Shown one piece after another: positions 24,953 to 31,679 of a stretch of 64,000 bases of DNA. The DNA is from Actinernus sp. WN-2022 (lineage: Eukaryota > Cnidaria > Anthozoa > Actiniaria > Actinernidae), in NCBI GenBank assembly GCA_030867875.1, contig JAOWCC010000775.1, positions 372,001-436,000 of the forward strand, in the 5' to 3' direction. The position numbers and the translations under genes were made by a program. Numbering within the stretch: position 1 is the first letter of the stretch; every line of letters starts with the position of its first letter. The notes below the pieces were generated by a model that saw only the letters and a program-made list of their open reading frames with translations, made no database searches and had not been told where the DNA came from.

Positions 24953-24956
24953 TTAA
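24953..24956. other. TTAA target site duplication, left, transposon copy 1
   Basis: The monomer normally reads 'aagtaagttaatgtgtacc'. Here it reads aagtaag-TTAA and is then interrupted by ggtatg. The matching TTAA at 26643-26646 precedes tgtgtacc, so removing the insert plus one TTAA restores an intact monomer. Confidence 0.95.
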
Positions 24957-24975
24957 GGTATGACAAAAGGTTCAC
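24957..24975 (+). repeat. Left terminal inverted repeat, copy 1
   Basis: It reads ggtatgacaaaaggttcac. It is the inverse of 26624-26642 except for one a/g difference at position 7. Similarity between the two ends stops abruptly after the 'gttcac' segment. Confidence 0.93.
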
Positions 24976-25532
24976 GAGGTCACTTGGGGAAAAAAATCGT
25001 GTAGCGTCAATATTTACGCTACAAAGACATACTATATATCAATTTAAAGCTCAAAGATTGAAGAATAAATATGAATGTTTAAATTTACTATTTTAAAAAA
25101 TCTCTCAATGATGTATTTTTTTATTTAAAAAGCGACCTCTGACACTATCGTAACTTCAAATCCGGAAATGTTTAATGAATGACAACTGAATTCTTTGTTT
25201 TCGAATCTCAGGTAAATTGTCCCAAAAATGTGTGTCAGCGATTTTTCATACGGTGCGTATTACAAGAATTATCCGTAGGTAAAGTTGGAGTAAGTTTTTT
25301 CATGCTAGCAAAACGCAAACTACATAATAATTACGAAATGAAGCAAAATTTTGCAAAACGCTGGCACGCTTTTGCAGAAATTGTGGTTTTTTGGCTCTCG
25401 CGAAAATTTGGATTTAATCGAACAAAACGTTCTCGAGTTTTGATACGCCAAAGTTGTATTTTTTGCATTAAAACACAAACGGAGAAACAAGGGATTTTAG
25501 TTTTCTGACCATTTCACGGTTGAGTTAAAAAG
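24976..25532. other. AT-rich left interior of transposon copy 1, no gene
   Basis: This AT-rich stretch has no convincing coding sequence. A plus-strand frame is open for 109 codons (25179-25508), but it is rich in runs of A and T. In copy 2 it is shifted by a 1-bp deletion near 28488, and I recognise no domain. I treat it as non-coding. The one structural feature is a perfect 8-bp inverted repeat, tgtagcgt/acgctaca, at 25000-25023. Confidence 0.6.
25000..25023. repeat. Subterminal hairpin, transposon copy 1
   Basis: The arms tgtagcgt (25000-25007) and acgctaca (25016-25023) are perfectly complementary around the 8-nt loop caatattt. The hairpin lies about 25 bp inside the left terminal repeat and is preserved at 28268-28291 in copy 2. 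I see no equivalent hairpin inside the right terminal repeat. Confidence 0.6.
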
Positions 25533-25607
25533 CCCCGCCTCCAAAGATAATCTTATTATATTCAGCCAATTGAAATACAGTATTAGGCTGACAGGCGGGA
25601 CAGGCGG
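25533..25607 (+). promoter_or_regulatory. GC-box / CCAAT / GACAGGCGG cluster (promoter-like)
   Basis: A locally GC-richer patch within AT-rich DNA contains ccccgcc (25533-25539), a CCAAT pentamer (25566-25570) and a tandem pair of the 9-mer gacaggcgg (25590-25598 and 25599-25607). It lies just upstream of the plus-strand open segment that ends at a gtaagt donor. The arrangement resembles a TATA-less animal promoter. It might have been captured with the downstream exons from a host gene, but this is inference from motifs only. Confidence 0.3.
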
Positions 25608-25619
25608 AGTTGTGAATGA

Positions 25620-26055
25620 TCTGCTGTGACAGCTTTCGCGGTAATCTTCAAGGAGTTTCATTTTACACTCGAGACTGGTCACAGAGATCGTAAAGCTCGT
25701 GGGAAAAACACAAGGTCAAATAAATATGAAGGCCAACCGCAAGTTACTGTAAATGATGCTATTATCAAAGCCATCATGCTAAAGGAGATAAACAGTTCTG
25801 GGTAAGTCGAACACAAGTTATATTCATTCAAACGGCGCAACTTCTTGCTAAACATCATAAACAAACCGCAGGCTTCATATTGCATATTATTTTTATACTC
25901 TGGAGCGGTAAAGATCATGCTGAATCTACCTTCTCTTGACTGCCTTATAATTGATAAACATATCTGACTCCTTTTCTAGGTATCAGGGCGATCACTTCGC
26001 AGAGAATTTGGTTGCAAGCATAGAAAACCGTAAAAACCGGCAAACAGCAGCTTGA
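25620..26055 (+). other. Putative spliced two-exon ORF fragment, copy 1
   Basis: The plus frame is open from 25620 (after a tga at 25617-25619) to a splice-donor-like gtaagt at 25802, with the exon ending in ...AAC AGT TCT GG. A pyrimidine-rich acceptor (ccttttctag, ending 25979) lies 178 bp downstream. Joining 25801 to 25980 keeps the frame for 25 further codons to a tga at 26053-26055. The product is charged and hydrophilic, with segments such as DRKARGKNTRSNKYEGQ, VTVNDAIIKAIMLKEINSSG and QGDHFAENLVASIENRKN. There is no ATG near the 5' end, so it would be an internal-to-terminal exon pair. I recognise no domain. The second exon lies antisense to the minus-strand ORF, so at most one of the two is likely to be real coding sequence there. 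Confidence 0.3.
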
Positions 26056-26328
26056 TCTAATGCCCGACTCAATTACAGCCAAGGAATTCGAAGTTCGCGG
26101 GTGAACTTCACTGCTAGTCCGAAGCTTCCTAGAAGTGATGCTTTTTGGCCCGGGCTCATTCGTTTCAGTCAACAGATCTTCGCTTGGCCATTGTTTTTGT
26201 TTGAACCACGAGCCTTTATCGGTCGACGCCAAACTTGCCTTCTTAGTCGGCCTAAATTTACGTGTTTTCAACTTCTTCTTTTTCTTCGAAGATACCCAAG
26301 AATAGCCTCTATTAAGTCTCGACGACAT
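25945..26328 (-). CDS. Basic ORF in transposon copy 1, possible transposase N-terminal remnant
   Basis: From its first ATG (26328-26326) the frame runs 127 codons to a stop at 25945; it is also open a further 11 codons upstream, with no ATG. The N-terminal half is strongly basic (an SSKKKKKLKTRKFR stretch near residues 11-24, resembling a nuclear localisation signal). It is followed by a polar segment and then a Cys-containing, more hydrophobic segment (SSCCLPVFTVFYACNQILC, roughly residues 86-104). That order would suit the N-terminus of a transposase whose remainder has been deleted, but I cannot identify a domain. E2F-like and ctgtca motifs lie upstream (26444-26502) in the right place for a minus-strand promoter. 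The last ~35 codons overlap the plus-strand exon and intron antisense and may not be coding. Copy 2 keeps the frame with one Arg-to-Lys change. Confidence 0.35.
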   Translation of the reverse strand: MSSRLNRGYSWVSSKKKKKLKTRKFRPTKKASLASTDKGSWFKQKQWPSEDLLTETNEPGPKSITSRKLRTSSEVHPRTSNSLAVIESGIRSSCCLPVFTVFYACNQILCEVIALIPRKGVRYVYQL

Positions 26329-26372
26329 AATTTTAGATAGAATGCAATTCAAGAAAAACAAACGAAAACGAA

Positions 26373-26416
26373 GCGGAGCGTACTATAAAGACGAGCGTAG
26401 CGTACTATAAAGACGA
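26373..26416 (+). repeat. 22-bp direct repeat pair, transposon copy 1
   Basis: Two adjacent 22-mers (26373-26394 and 26395-26416) share the core agcgtactataaagacga and differ at one base. The pair lies ~45-90 bp upstream of the minus ORF's ATG. It could be a subterminal transposase-binding repeat or a promoter element; it is conserved in copy 2 at 29640-29683. Confidence 0.7.
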
Positions 26417-26443
26417 TTGTTGTTTTAGTTTGTTCGCGTGCCG

Positions 26444-26502
26444 CTGTCACGTAGCTGTCAGCGTCTGTCAATCATGTTTCGCGCGTCATTTTTCGCGGGA
26501 AA
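26444..26502 (-). promoter_or_regulatory. ctgtca triplet plus two E2F-like sites, copy 1
   Basis: Three ctgtca hexamers (tgacag on the minus strand) start at 26444, 26455 and 26465, spaced 11 and 10 bp, which is one helical turn. They are followed by tttcgcgc (26477-26484) and the near-palindrome tttcgcgggaaa (26491-26502). On the minus strand the latter reads tttcccgcgaaa, which fits the E2F consensus TTTSSCGC. tgacag matches the core bound by TALE homeodomain proteins. The cluster lies between the right end and the minus-strand ORF, so it may be that ORF's promoter. Function is inferred from motifs alone. Confidence 0.4.
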
Positions 26503-26623
26503 TTAAAACATGGTTTTTCGGGGCGTTAAAAAGGAATTTTAGTTTGGATTTTTTTGCTATAATACAGCTAAGACCTAAAGCATTTTAAATATGCGAAAAC
26601 CATTTTTTTTGGAAGTTTTGCCT

Positions 26624-26642
26624 GTGAACCTTTTGCCATACC
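26624..26642 (-). repeat. Right terminal inverted repeat, copy 1
   Basis: It reads gtgaaccttttgccatacc on the plus strand; its reverse complement matches the left end at 18 of 19 positions. It is followed directly by the TTAA duplication and the rest of the interrupted monomer. Confidence 0.93.
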
Positions 26643-28224
26643 TTAATGTGTACCTGTTGTCTTTAAAAGCCAGAAAGTCACTTTTCAACTTTTTTTCCCC
26701 GATTTTTGTCAGACCTAGTGGAAAATGCTCATTGTCACTAAGCAAATCGTCACGCCAAACTTCAGGCAAATCGGTTGTTCACGAAAAAGTTCGAAATTCT
26801 ACACCCCTCCACTCAAATCACCCTCCCCCCCCCCCTCCCCCCATAAAATACCTAGAAATCAGGAACTCGTCTTTTTGCCGTTTTCTTGAAAGGGCAAATG
26901 ACAGCTAAATATTTTTCTGGCATTTTTAGCCTATAATTTACTTGTGTTGTGTTAGATCTTTCCCATAATTTCTTTATTGGAGAGCTAGAGGTTTGGGTTT
27001 GGTTAGAAAAAGGCCATTTTCTGGTATTTGTACTCAATATACAGGAAACTTCCATCGATTAATCTTAATCTACAGGAAGAGAACGTTGTATTGCCGTATA
27101 GTGCATCGAAATCCATTAAAAGCTCGAGAAATGGCGCCACATTGACATTTAGGTAACATAAGTAAGTTAATGTGTACCTGTTGTCTTTAAAAGCCAGAAA
27201 GTCACTTTTCAACTTTTTTTCCCCGATTTTTGTCAGACCTAGCGGAAAATGCTCATTGTCACTAAGCAAGTCGTCACGCCAAACTTCAGGCAAATCGGTT
27301 GTTCACGAAAAAGTTCGAAATTCTACACCCCTCCACTCAAAACACCCCCCCCCCCCCCCCCCTCCCCCCATAAAATACCTAGAGATCAGGAACTCGTCTT
27401 TTTGCCGTTTTCTTGAAAGGGCAAATGACAGCTAAAGATTTTTCTGGCCTTTCTAGCCTATAATTTACTTGTGTTGTGTTAGATCTATCCCATAATTTCT
27501 TTATTGGAGAGCTAGAGGTTTGGGTTTGGTTAGAAAAAGGCCATTTTCTGGTATTTGTACTCAATATACAGCAAACTTCCATCGATTAATGTTAATCTAC
27601 AGGAAGAGAACGTTGTATTGCCGTATAGTGCATCGAAATCCATTAAAAGCTCGAGAAATGGCGCCACATTGACATTTAGGTAACATAAGTAAGTTAATGT
27701 GTACCTGTTTTCTTTAAAAGGCAGAAAGTCACTTTTCAACTTTTTTTCCCCGATTTTTGTCAGACCTAGCGGAAAATGCTCATTGTCACTAAGCAAATCG
27801 TCACGCCAAACTTCAGGCAAATCGGTTGTTCACGAAAAAGTTCGAAATTCTACACCCCTCCACTCAAAACACCCTCCCCCCCCCCCCCCTCCCCCCATAA
27901 AATACCTAGAGATCAGGAACTCGTCTTTTTGCCGTTTTCTTGAAAGGGCAAATGACAGCTAAAGATTTTTCTGGCCTTTCTAGCCTATAATATACTTGTG
28001 TTGTGTTAGATCTATCCCATAATTTCTTTATTGGAGAGCTAGAGGTTTGGGTTTGGTTAGAAAAAGGCCATTTTCTGGTATTTGTACTCAATATACAGCA
28101 AACTTCCATCGATTAATCTTAATCTACAGGAAGAGAACGTTGTATTGCCGTATAGTGCATCGAAATCCAATAAAAGCTCGAGAAATGGCGCCACATTGAC
28201 ATTTAGGTAACATAAGTAAGTTAA
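26643..28224. repeat. Satellite segment between the transposons (three monomer periods)
   Basis: It begins with TTAA-tgtgtacc, the right part of the interrupted monomer, and ends at aagtaag-TTAA before copy 2. Anchors are at 26852, 27379 and 27906. The first monomer has 'cagacctagtgg', 'tagaaatcagg' and 'gctaaatattttt', which recur immediately after copy 2. The second has 'acagcaaacttcc', 'attaatgttaatc' and 'taaaaggcag', matching the monomer at 24115 before copy 1. These matches place the duplication boundaries outside the transposons. C-runs here are long (about 13 to 19 Cs). No gene. Confidence 0.93.
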
Positions 28225-28243
28225 GGTATGACAAAAGGTTCAC
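28225..28243 (+). repeat. Left terminal inverted repeat, copy 2
   Basis: Identical to 24957-24975. Confidence 0.93.
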
Positions 28244-28267
28244 GAGGTCACTTGGGGAAAAAAATCG

Positions 28268-28291
28268 TGTAGCGTCAATATTTACGCTACA
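28268..28291. repeat. Subterminal hairpin, transposon copy 2
   Basis: The same perfect 8-bp inverted repeat with an 8-nt loop as in copy 1. Confidence 0.55.
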
Positions 28292-28886
28292 AAGACATAC
28301 TATATATCAATTTAAAGCTCAAAGATTGAAGAATAAATATGAATGTTTAAATTTACTATTTTAAAAAATCTCTCAATGATGTATTTTTTTATTTAAAAAG
28401 CGACCTCTCACACTATCGTAACTTCAAATCCGGAAATGTTTAATGAATGACAACTGAATTCTTTGTTTTCGAATCTCAGGTAAATTGTCCCAAAAAGTGT
28501 GTCAGCGATTTTTCATACGGTGCGTATTACAAGAATTATCCGTAGGTAAAGTTGGAGTAAATTTTTTCATGCTAGCAAAACGCAAACTACATAATAATTA
28601 CGAAATGAAGCAAAATTTTGCAAAACGCTGGCACGCTTTTGCAGAAATTGTGGTTTTTTGGCTCTCGCGAAAATTTGGATTTAATCGAACAAAACGTTCT
28701 CGAGTTTTGATACGCCAAAGTTGTATTTTTTGCATTAAAACACAAACGGAGAAACAAGGGATTTTAGTTTTCTGACCATTTCACGGTTGAGTTAAAAAGC
28801 CCCGCCTCCAAAGATAATCTTATTATATTCAGCCAATTGAAATACAGTATTAGGCTGACAGGCGGGACAGGCGGAGTTGTGAATGA

Positions 28887-29322
28887 TCTGCTGTGACAGC
28901 TTTCGCGGTAATCTTCAAGGAGTTTCATTTTACACTCGAGACTGGTCACAGAGGTCGTAAAGCTCGTGGGAAAAACACAAGGTCAAATAAATATGAAGGC
29001 CAACCGCAAGTTACTGTAAATGATGCTATTATCAAAGCCATCATGCTAAAGGAGATAAACAGTTCTGGGTAAGTCGAACACAAGTTATATTCATTCAAAC
29101 GGCGCAACTTCTTGCTAAACATCATAAACAAACCGCAGGCTTCATATTGCATATTATTTTTATACTCTGGAGCGGTAAAGATCATGCTGAATCTACCTTC
29201 TCTTGACTGCCTTATAATTGATAAACATATCTGACTCCTTTTCTAGGTATCAGGGCGATCACTTCGCAGAGAATTTGGTTGCAAGCATAGAAAACCGTAA
29301 AAACCGGCAAACAGCAGCTTGA
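28887..29322 (+). other. Putative spliced two-exon ORF fragment, copy 2
   Basis: Same structure as in copy 1: frame open from 28887, gtaagt donor at 29069, acceptor ending 29246, and stop at 29320-29322. The a-to-g change at 28954 replaces Asp with Gly in the first exon. The intact donor, acceptor and frame are expected simply from recent duplication and are not independent evidence of function. Confidence 0.28.
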
Positions 29323-29595
29323 TCTAATGCCCGACTCAATTACAGCCAAGGAATTCGAAGTTCGCGGGTGAACTTCACTGCTAGTCCGAAGCTTCCTAGA
29401 AGTGATGCTTTTTGGCCCGGGCTCATTCGTTTCAGTCAACAGATCTTCGCTTGGCCATTGTTTTTGTTTGAACCACGAGCCTTTATCGGTCGACGCCAAA
29501 CTTGCCTTCTTAGTCGGCCTAAATTTACGTGTTTTCAACTTCTTCTTTTTCTTCGAAGATACCCAAGAATAGCCTCTATTAAGTTTCGACGACAT
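29212..29595 (-). CDS. Basic ORF in transposon copy 2, possible transposase N-terminal remnant
   Basis: Copy of the minus-strand ORF of transposon 1, with its first ATG at 29595-29593 and stop at 29212. The only coding difference seen is Lys for Arg at residue 4, from c26318 to t29585. Length (127 aa) and the basic N-terminal stretch are unchanged. No catalytic domain is present anywhere in the element, so it cannot supply an active transposase by itself. Confidence 0.33.
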   Translation of the reverse strand: MSSKLNRGYSWVSSKKKKKLKTRKFRPTKKASLASTDKGSWFKQKQWPSEDLLTETNEPGPKSITSRKLRTSSEVHPRTSNSLAVIESGIRSSCCLPVFTVFYACNQILCEVIALIPRKGVRYVYQL

Positions 29596-29639
29596 AATTT
29601 TAGATAGAATGCAATTCAAGAAAAACAAACGAAAACGAA

Positions 29640-29683
29640 GCGGAGCGTACTATAAAGACGAGCGTAGCGTACTATAAAGACGA
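29640..29683 (+). repeat. 22-bp direct repeat pair, transposon copy 2
   Basis: Same two 22-mers as at 26373-26416. Confidence 0.7.
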
Positions 29684-29710
29684 TTGTTGTTTTAGTTTGT
29701 TCGCGTGCCG

Positions 29711-29769
29711 CTGTCACGTAGCTGTCAGCGTCTGTCAATCATGTTTCGCGCGTCATTTTTCGCGGGAAA
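29711..29769 (-). promoter_or_regulatory. ctgtca triplet plus two E2F-like sites, copy 2
   Basis: Hexamers start at 29711, 29722 and 29732, followed by tttcgcgc and tttcgcgggaaa. The cluster is unchanged from copy 1. Confidence 0.4.
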
Positions 29770-29890
29770 TTAAAACATGGTTTTTCGGGGCGTTAAAAAG
29801 GAATTTTAGTTTGGATTTTTTTGCTATAATACAGCTAAGACCTAAAGCATTTTAAATATGCGAAAACCATTTTTTTTGGAAGTTTTGCCT

Positions 29891-29909
29891 GTGAACCTTT
29901 TGCCATACC
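29891..29909 (-). repeat. Right terminal inverted repeat, copy 2
   Basis: Identical to 26624-26642 and followed by TTAA-tgtgtacc. Confidence 0.93.
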
Positions 29910-31679
29910 TTAATGTGTACCTGTTGTCTTTAAAAGCCAGAAAGTCACTTTTCAACTTTTTTTCCCCGATTTTTGTCAGACCTAGTGGAAAATGCTCATT
30001 GTCACTAAGCAAATCGTCACGCCAAACTTCAGGCAAATCGGTTGTTCACGAAAAAGTTCGAAATTCTACACCCCTCCACTCAAAACACCCTCCCCCCCCC
30101 CTCCCCCCTTAAAATACCTAGAAATCAGGAACTCGTCTTTTTGCCGTTTTCTTGAAAGGGCAAATGACAGCTAAATATTTTTCTGGCATTTTTAGCCTAT
30201 AATTTACTTGTGTTGTGTTAGATCTTTCCCATAATTTCTTTATTGGAGAGCTAGAGGTTTGGGTTTGGTTAGAAAAAGGCCATTTTCTGGTATTTGTACT
30301 CAATATACAGCAAACTTCCATCGATTAATCTTAATCTACAGGAAGAGAACGTTGTATTGCCGTATAGTGCATCGAAATCCATTAAAAGCTCGAGAAATGG
30401 CGCCACATTGACATTTAGGTAACATAAGTAAGTTAATGTGTACCTGTTGTCTTTAAAAGCCAGAAAGTCACTTTTCAACTTTTTTTCCCCGATTTTTGTC
30501 AGACCTAGCGGAAAATGCTCATTGTCACTAAGCAAATCGTCACGCCAAACTTCAGGCAAATCGGTTGTTCACGAAAAAGTTCGAAATTCTACACCCCTCC
30601 ACTCAAAACACCCTCCACCCCCCTCCCCCCATAAAATACCTAGAGATCAGGAACTCGTCTTTTTGCCGTTTTCTTGAAAGGGCAAATGACAGCTAAAGAT
30701 TTTTCTGGCCTTTCTAGCCTATAATTTACTTGTGTTGTGTTAGATCTATCCCATAATTTCTTTATTGGAGAGCTAGAGGTTTGGGTTTGGTTAGAAAAAG
30801 GCCATTTTCTGGTATTTGTACTCAATATACAGGAAACTTCCATCGTTTAATCTTAATCTACAGGAAGAGAACGTTGTACTGCCGTATAGTGCATCGAAAT
30901 CCATTAAAAACTCGAGAAATGGCGCCACATTGACATTTAGGTAACATAAGTAAGTTAATGTGTACCTGTTGTCTTTAAAAGCCAGAAAGTCACTTTTCAA
31001 CTTTTTTTCCCCGATTTTTGTCAGACCTAGCGGAAAATGCTCATTGTCACTAAGCAAATCGTCACGCCAAACTTCAGGCAAATCGGTTGTTCACGAAAAA
31101 GTTCGAAATTCTACACCCCTCCACTCAAAACACCCTCCCCCCCCTCCCCCCATAAAATACCTAGAGATCAGGAACTCGTCTTTTTGCCGTTTTCTTGAAA
31201 GGGCAAATGACAGCTAAAGATTGTTCTGGCCTTTCTAGCCTATAATTTACTTGTGTTGTGTTAGATCTTTCCCATAATTTCTTTATTGGAGAGCTAGAGG
31301 TTTGGGTTTCGTTAGAAAAAGGCCATTTTCTGGTATTTGTACTCAATATACAGGAAACTTCCATCGATTAATCTTAATCTACAGGAAGAGAACGTTGTAT
31401 TGCCGTATAGTGCATCGAAATCCATTAAAAGCTCGAGAAATGGCGCCACATTGACATTTAGGTAACATAAGTAAGTTAATGTGTACCTGTTGTCTTTAAA
31501 AGCCAGAAAGTCACTTTTCAACTTTTTTTCCCCGATTTTTGTCAGACCTAGCGGAAAATGCTCATTGTCACTAAGAAATCGTCACGCCAAACTTCAGGCC
31601 AATCGGTTGTTCACGAAAAAGTTCGAAATTCTACACCCCTCCACTCAAAACACCCTCCCCCCCTCCCCCCATAAAATAC

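Larger units (their letters stand above)
1..24956. repeat. Satellite array, left arm (48 monomers of ~522 bp)
   Basis: Head-to-tail tandem repeat. The anchor 'tacctaga' recurs at 102, 626, 1147, 1670, 2194, 2717 and so on to 24638, usually every 521-524 bp (extremes 512 and 528). Adjacent monomers differ by a few percent, mostly by substitutions plus length changes in a poly-C tract. Two classes coexist. Class A has tcaattttc, cgtcacgtcaaac and caccgctcc; class B has tcacttttc, cgtcacgccaaac and cacccctcc. In roughly 1.1-9 kb they mostly alternate, giving a ~1044-bp dimer. The arm starts mid-monomer at base 1 and ends at the TTAA preceding the first transposon. No gene is seen in it. Its role is unknown; large arrays like this are often centromeric, pericentromeric, subtelomeric or heterochromatic, but the sequence does not say which. 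Confidence 0.97.
24957..26642. mobile_element. TTAA-flanked DNA transposon, copy 1 (1686 bp)
   Basis: The insert has no similarity to the satellite. It is bounded by 19-bp terminal inverted repeats that match at 18 of 19 positions and by a TTAA duplication on each side. Among known families, a TTAA target is typical of piggyBac and Kolobok elements. The termini begin GGTATG rather than the CCY-type ends usual for piggyBac, which favours a Kolobok-like assignment, but this is inference. At ~1.7 kb, with no ORF of transposase length, it is almost certainly non-autonomous. It contains a basic minus-strand ORF (candidate transposase remnant), a plus-strand exon-like pair, two E2F-like sites, three helically spaced ctgtca motifs and a 22-bp direct repeat near the right end. 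It differs from copy 2 by four substitutions and one 1-bp indel that I could find. Confidence 0.93.
28225..29909. mobile_element. TTAA-flanked DNA transposon, copy 2 (1685 bp)
   Basis: Same element, orientation and monomer insertion point as copy 1, with TTAA at 28221-28224 and 29910-29913 and identical 19-bp termini. Differences from copy 1 that I could find are g25141 to c28409, a 1-bp loss near 28488, g25294 to a28561, a25687 to g28954 and c26318 to t29585. That is about 0.3 percent divergence, so the two copies separated recently. All internal motifs are retained. Because the flanks are also duplicated, this copy most likely arose by satellite duplication and not by transposition. Confidence 0.93.
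24957..30639. repeat. Composite higher-order repeat: transposon plus three monomers (period ~3267 bp)
   Basis: The transposon starts are 3268 bp apart and the ends 3267 bp apart. After each transposon the first monomer shares 'cagacctagtgg', 'tagaaatcagg', 'gctaaatattttt' and 'ctttcccataat'. Before them, the monomers at 24115 and 27379 share 'attaatgttaatc' and 'taaaaggcag'. The monomers at 24638 and 27906 do not match ('tctgttatttg' with 'acaagaaacctcc' versus 'tctggtatttg' with 'acagcaaacttcc'), so one monomer was replaced or converted after duplication. Confidence 0.8.

Noticed and set aside
25179..25508. Plus-strand 109-codon frame in transposon copy 1
   Set aside because: Runs of A/T, no recognisable domain, and a 1-bp deletion changes its N-terminal frame in copy 2 within a very short divergence time.
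25497..25918. Minus-strand frames of 61 and 79 codons in the transposon (also at 28764-29185)
   Set aside because: They lie antisense to the better-supported plus-strand exon and intron signals, have no upstream start context and show no domain.
26101..26340. Plus-strand 79-codon frame in the transposon (also at 29368-29607)
   Set aside because: It is the antisense shadow of the basic minus-strand ORF; its composition (Phe/Arg/Leu-rich) is what antisense of Lys/Glu-rich sequence gives.
24957..29909. Two independent transposon insertions, or target-site hot-spotting
   Set aside because: Shared flanking variants and ~0.3 percent divergence are better explained by duplication of one insertion with its flanks.
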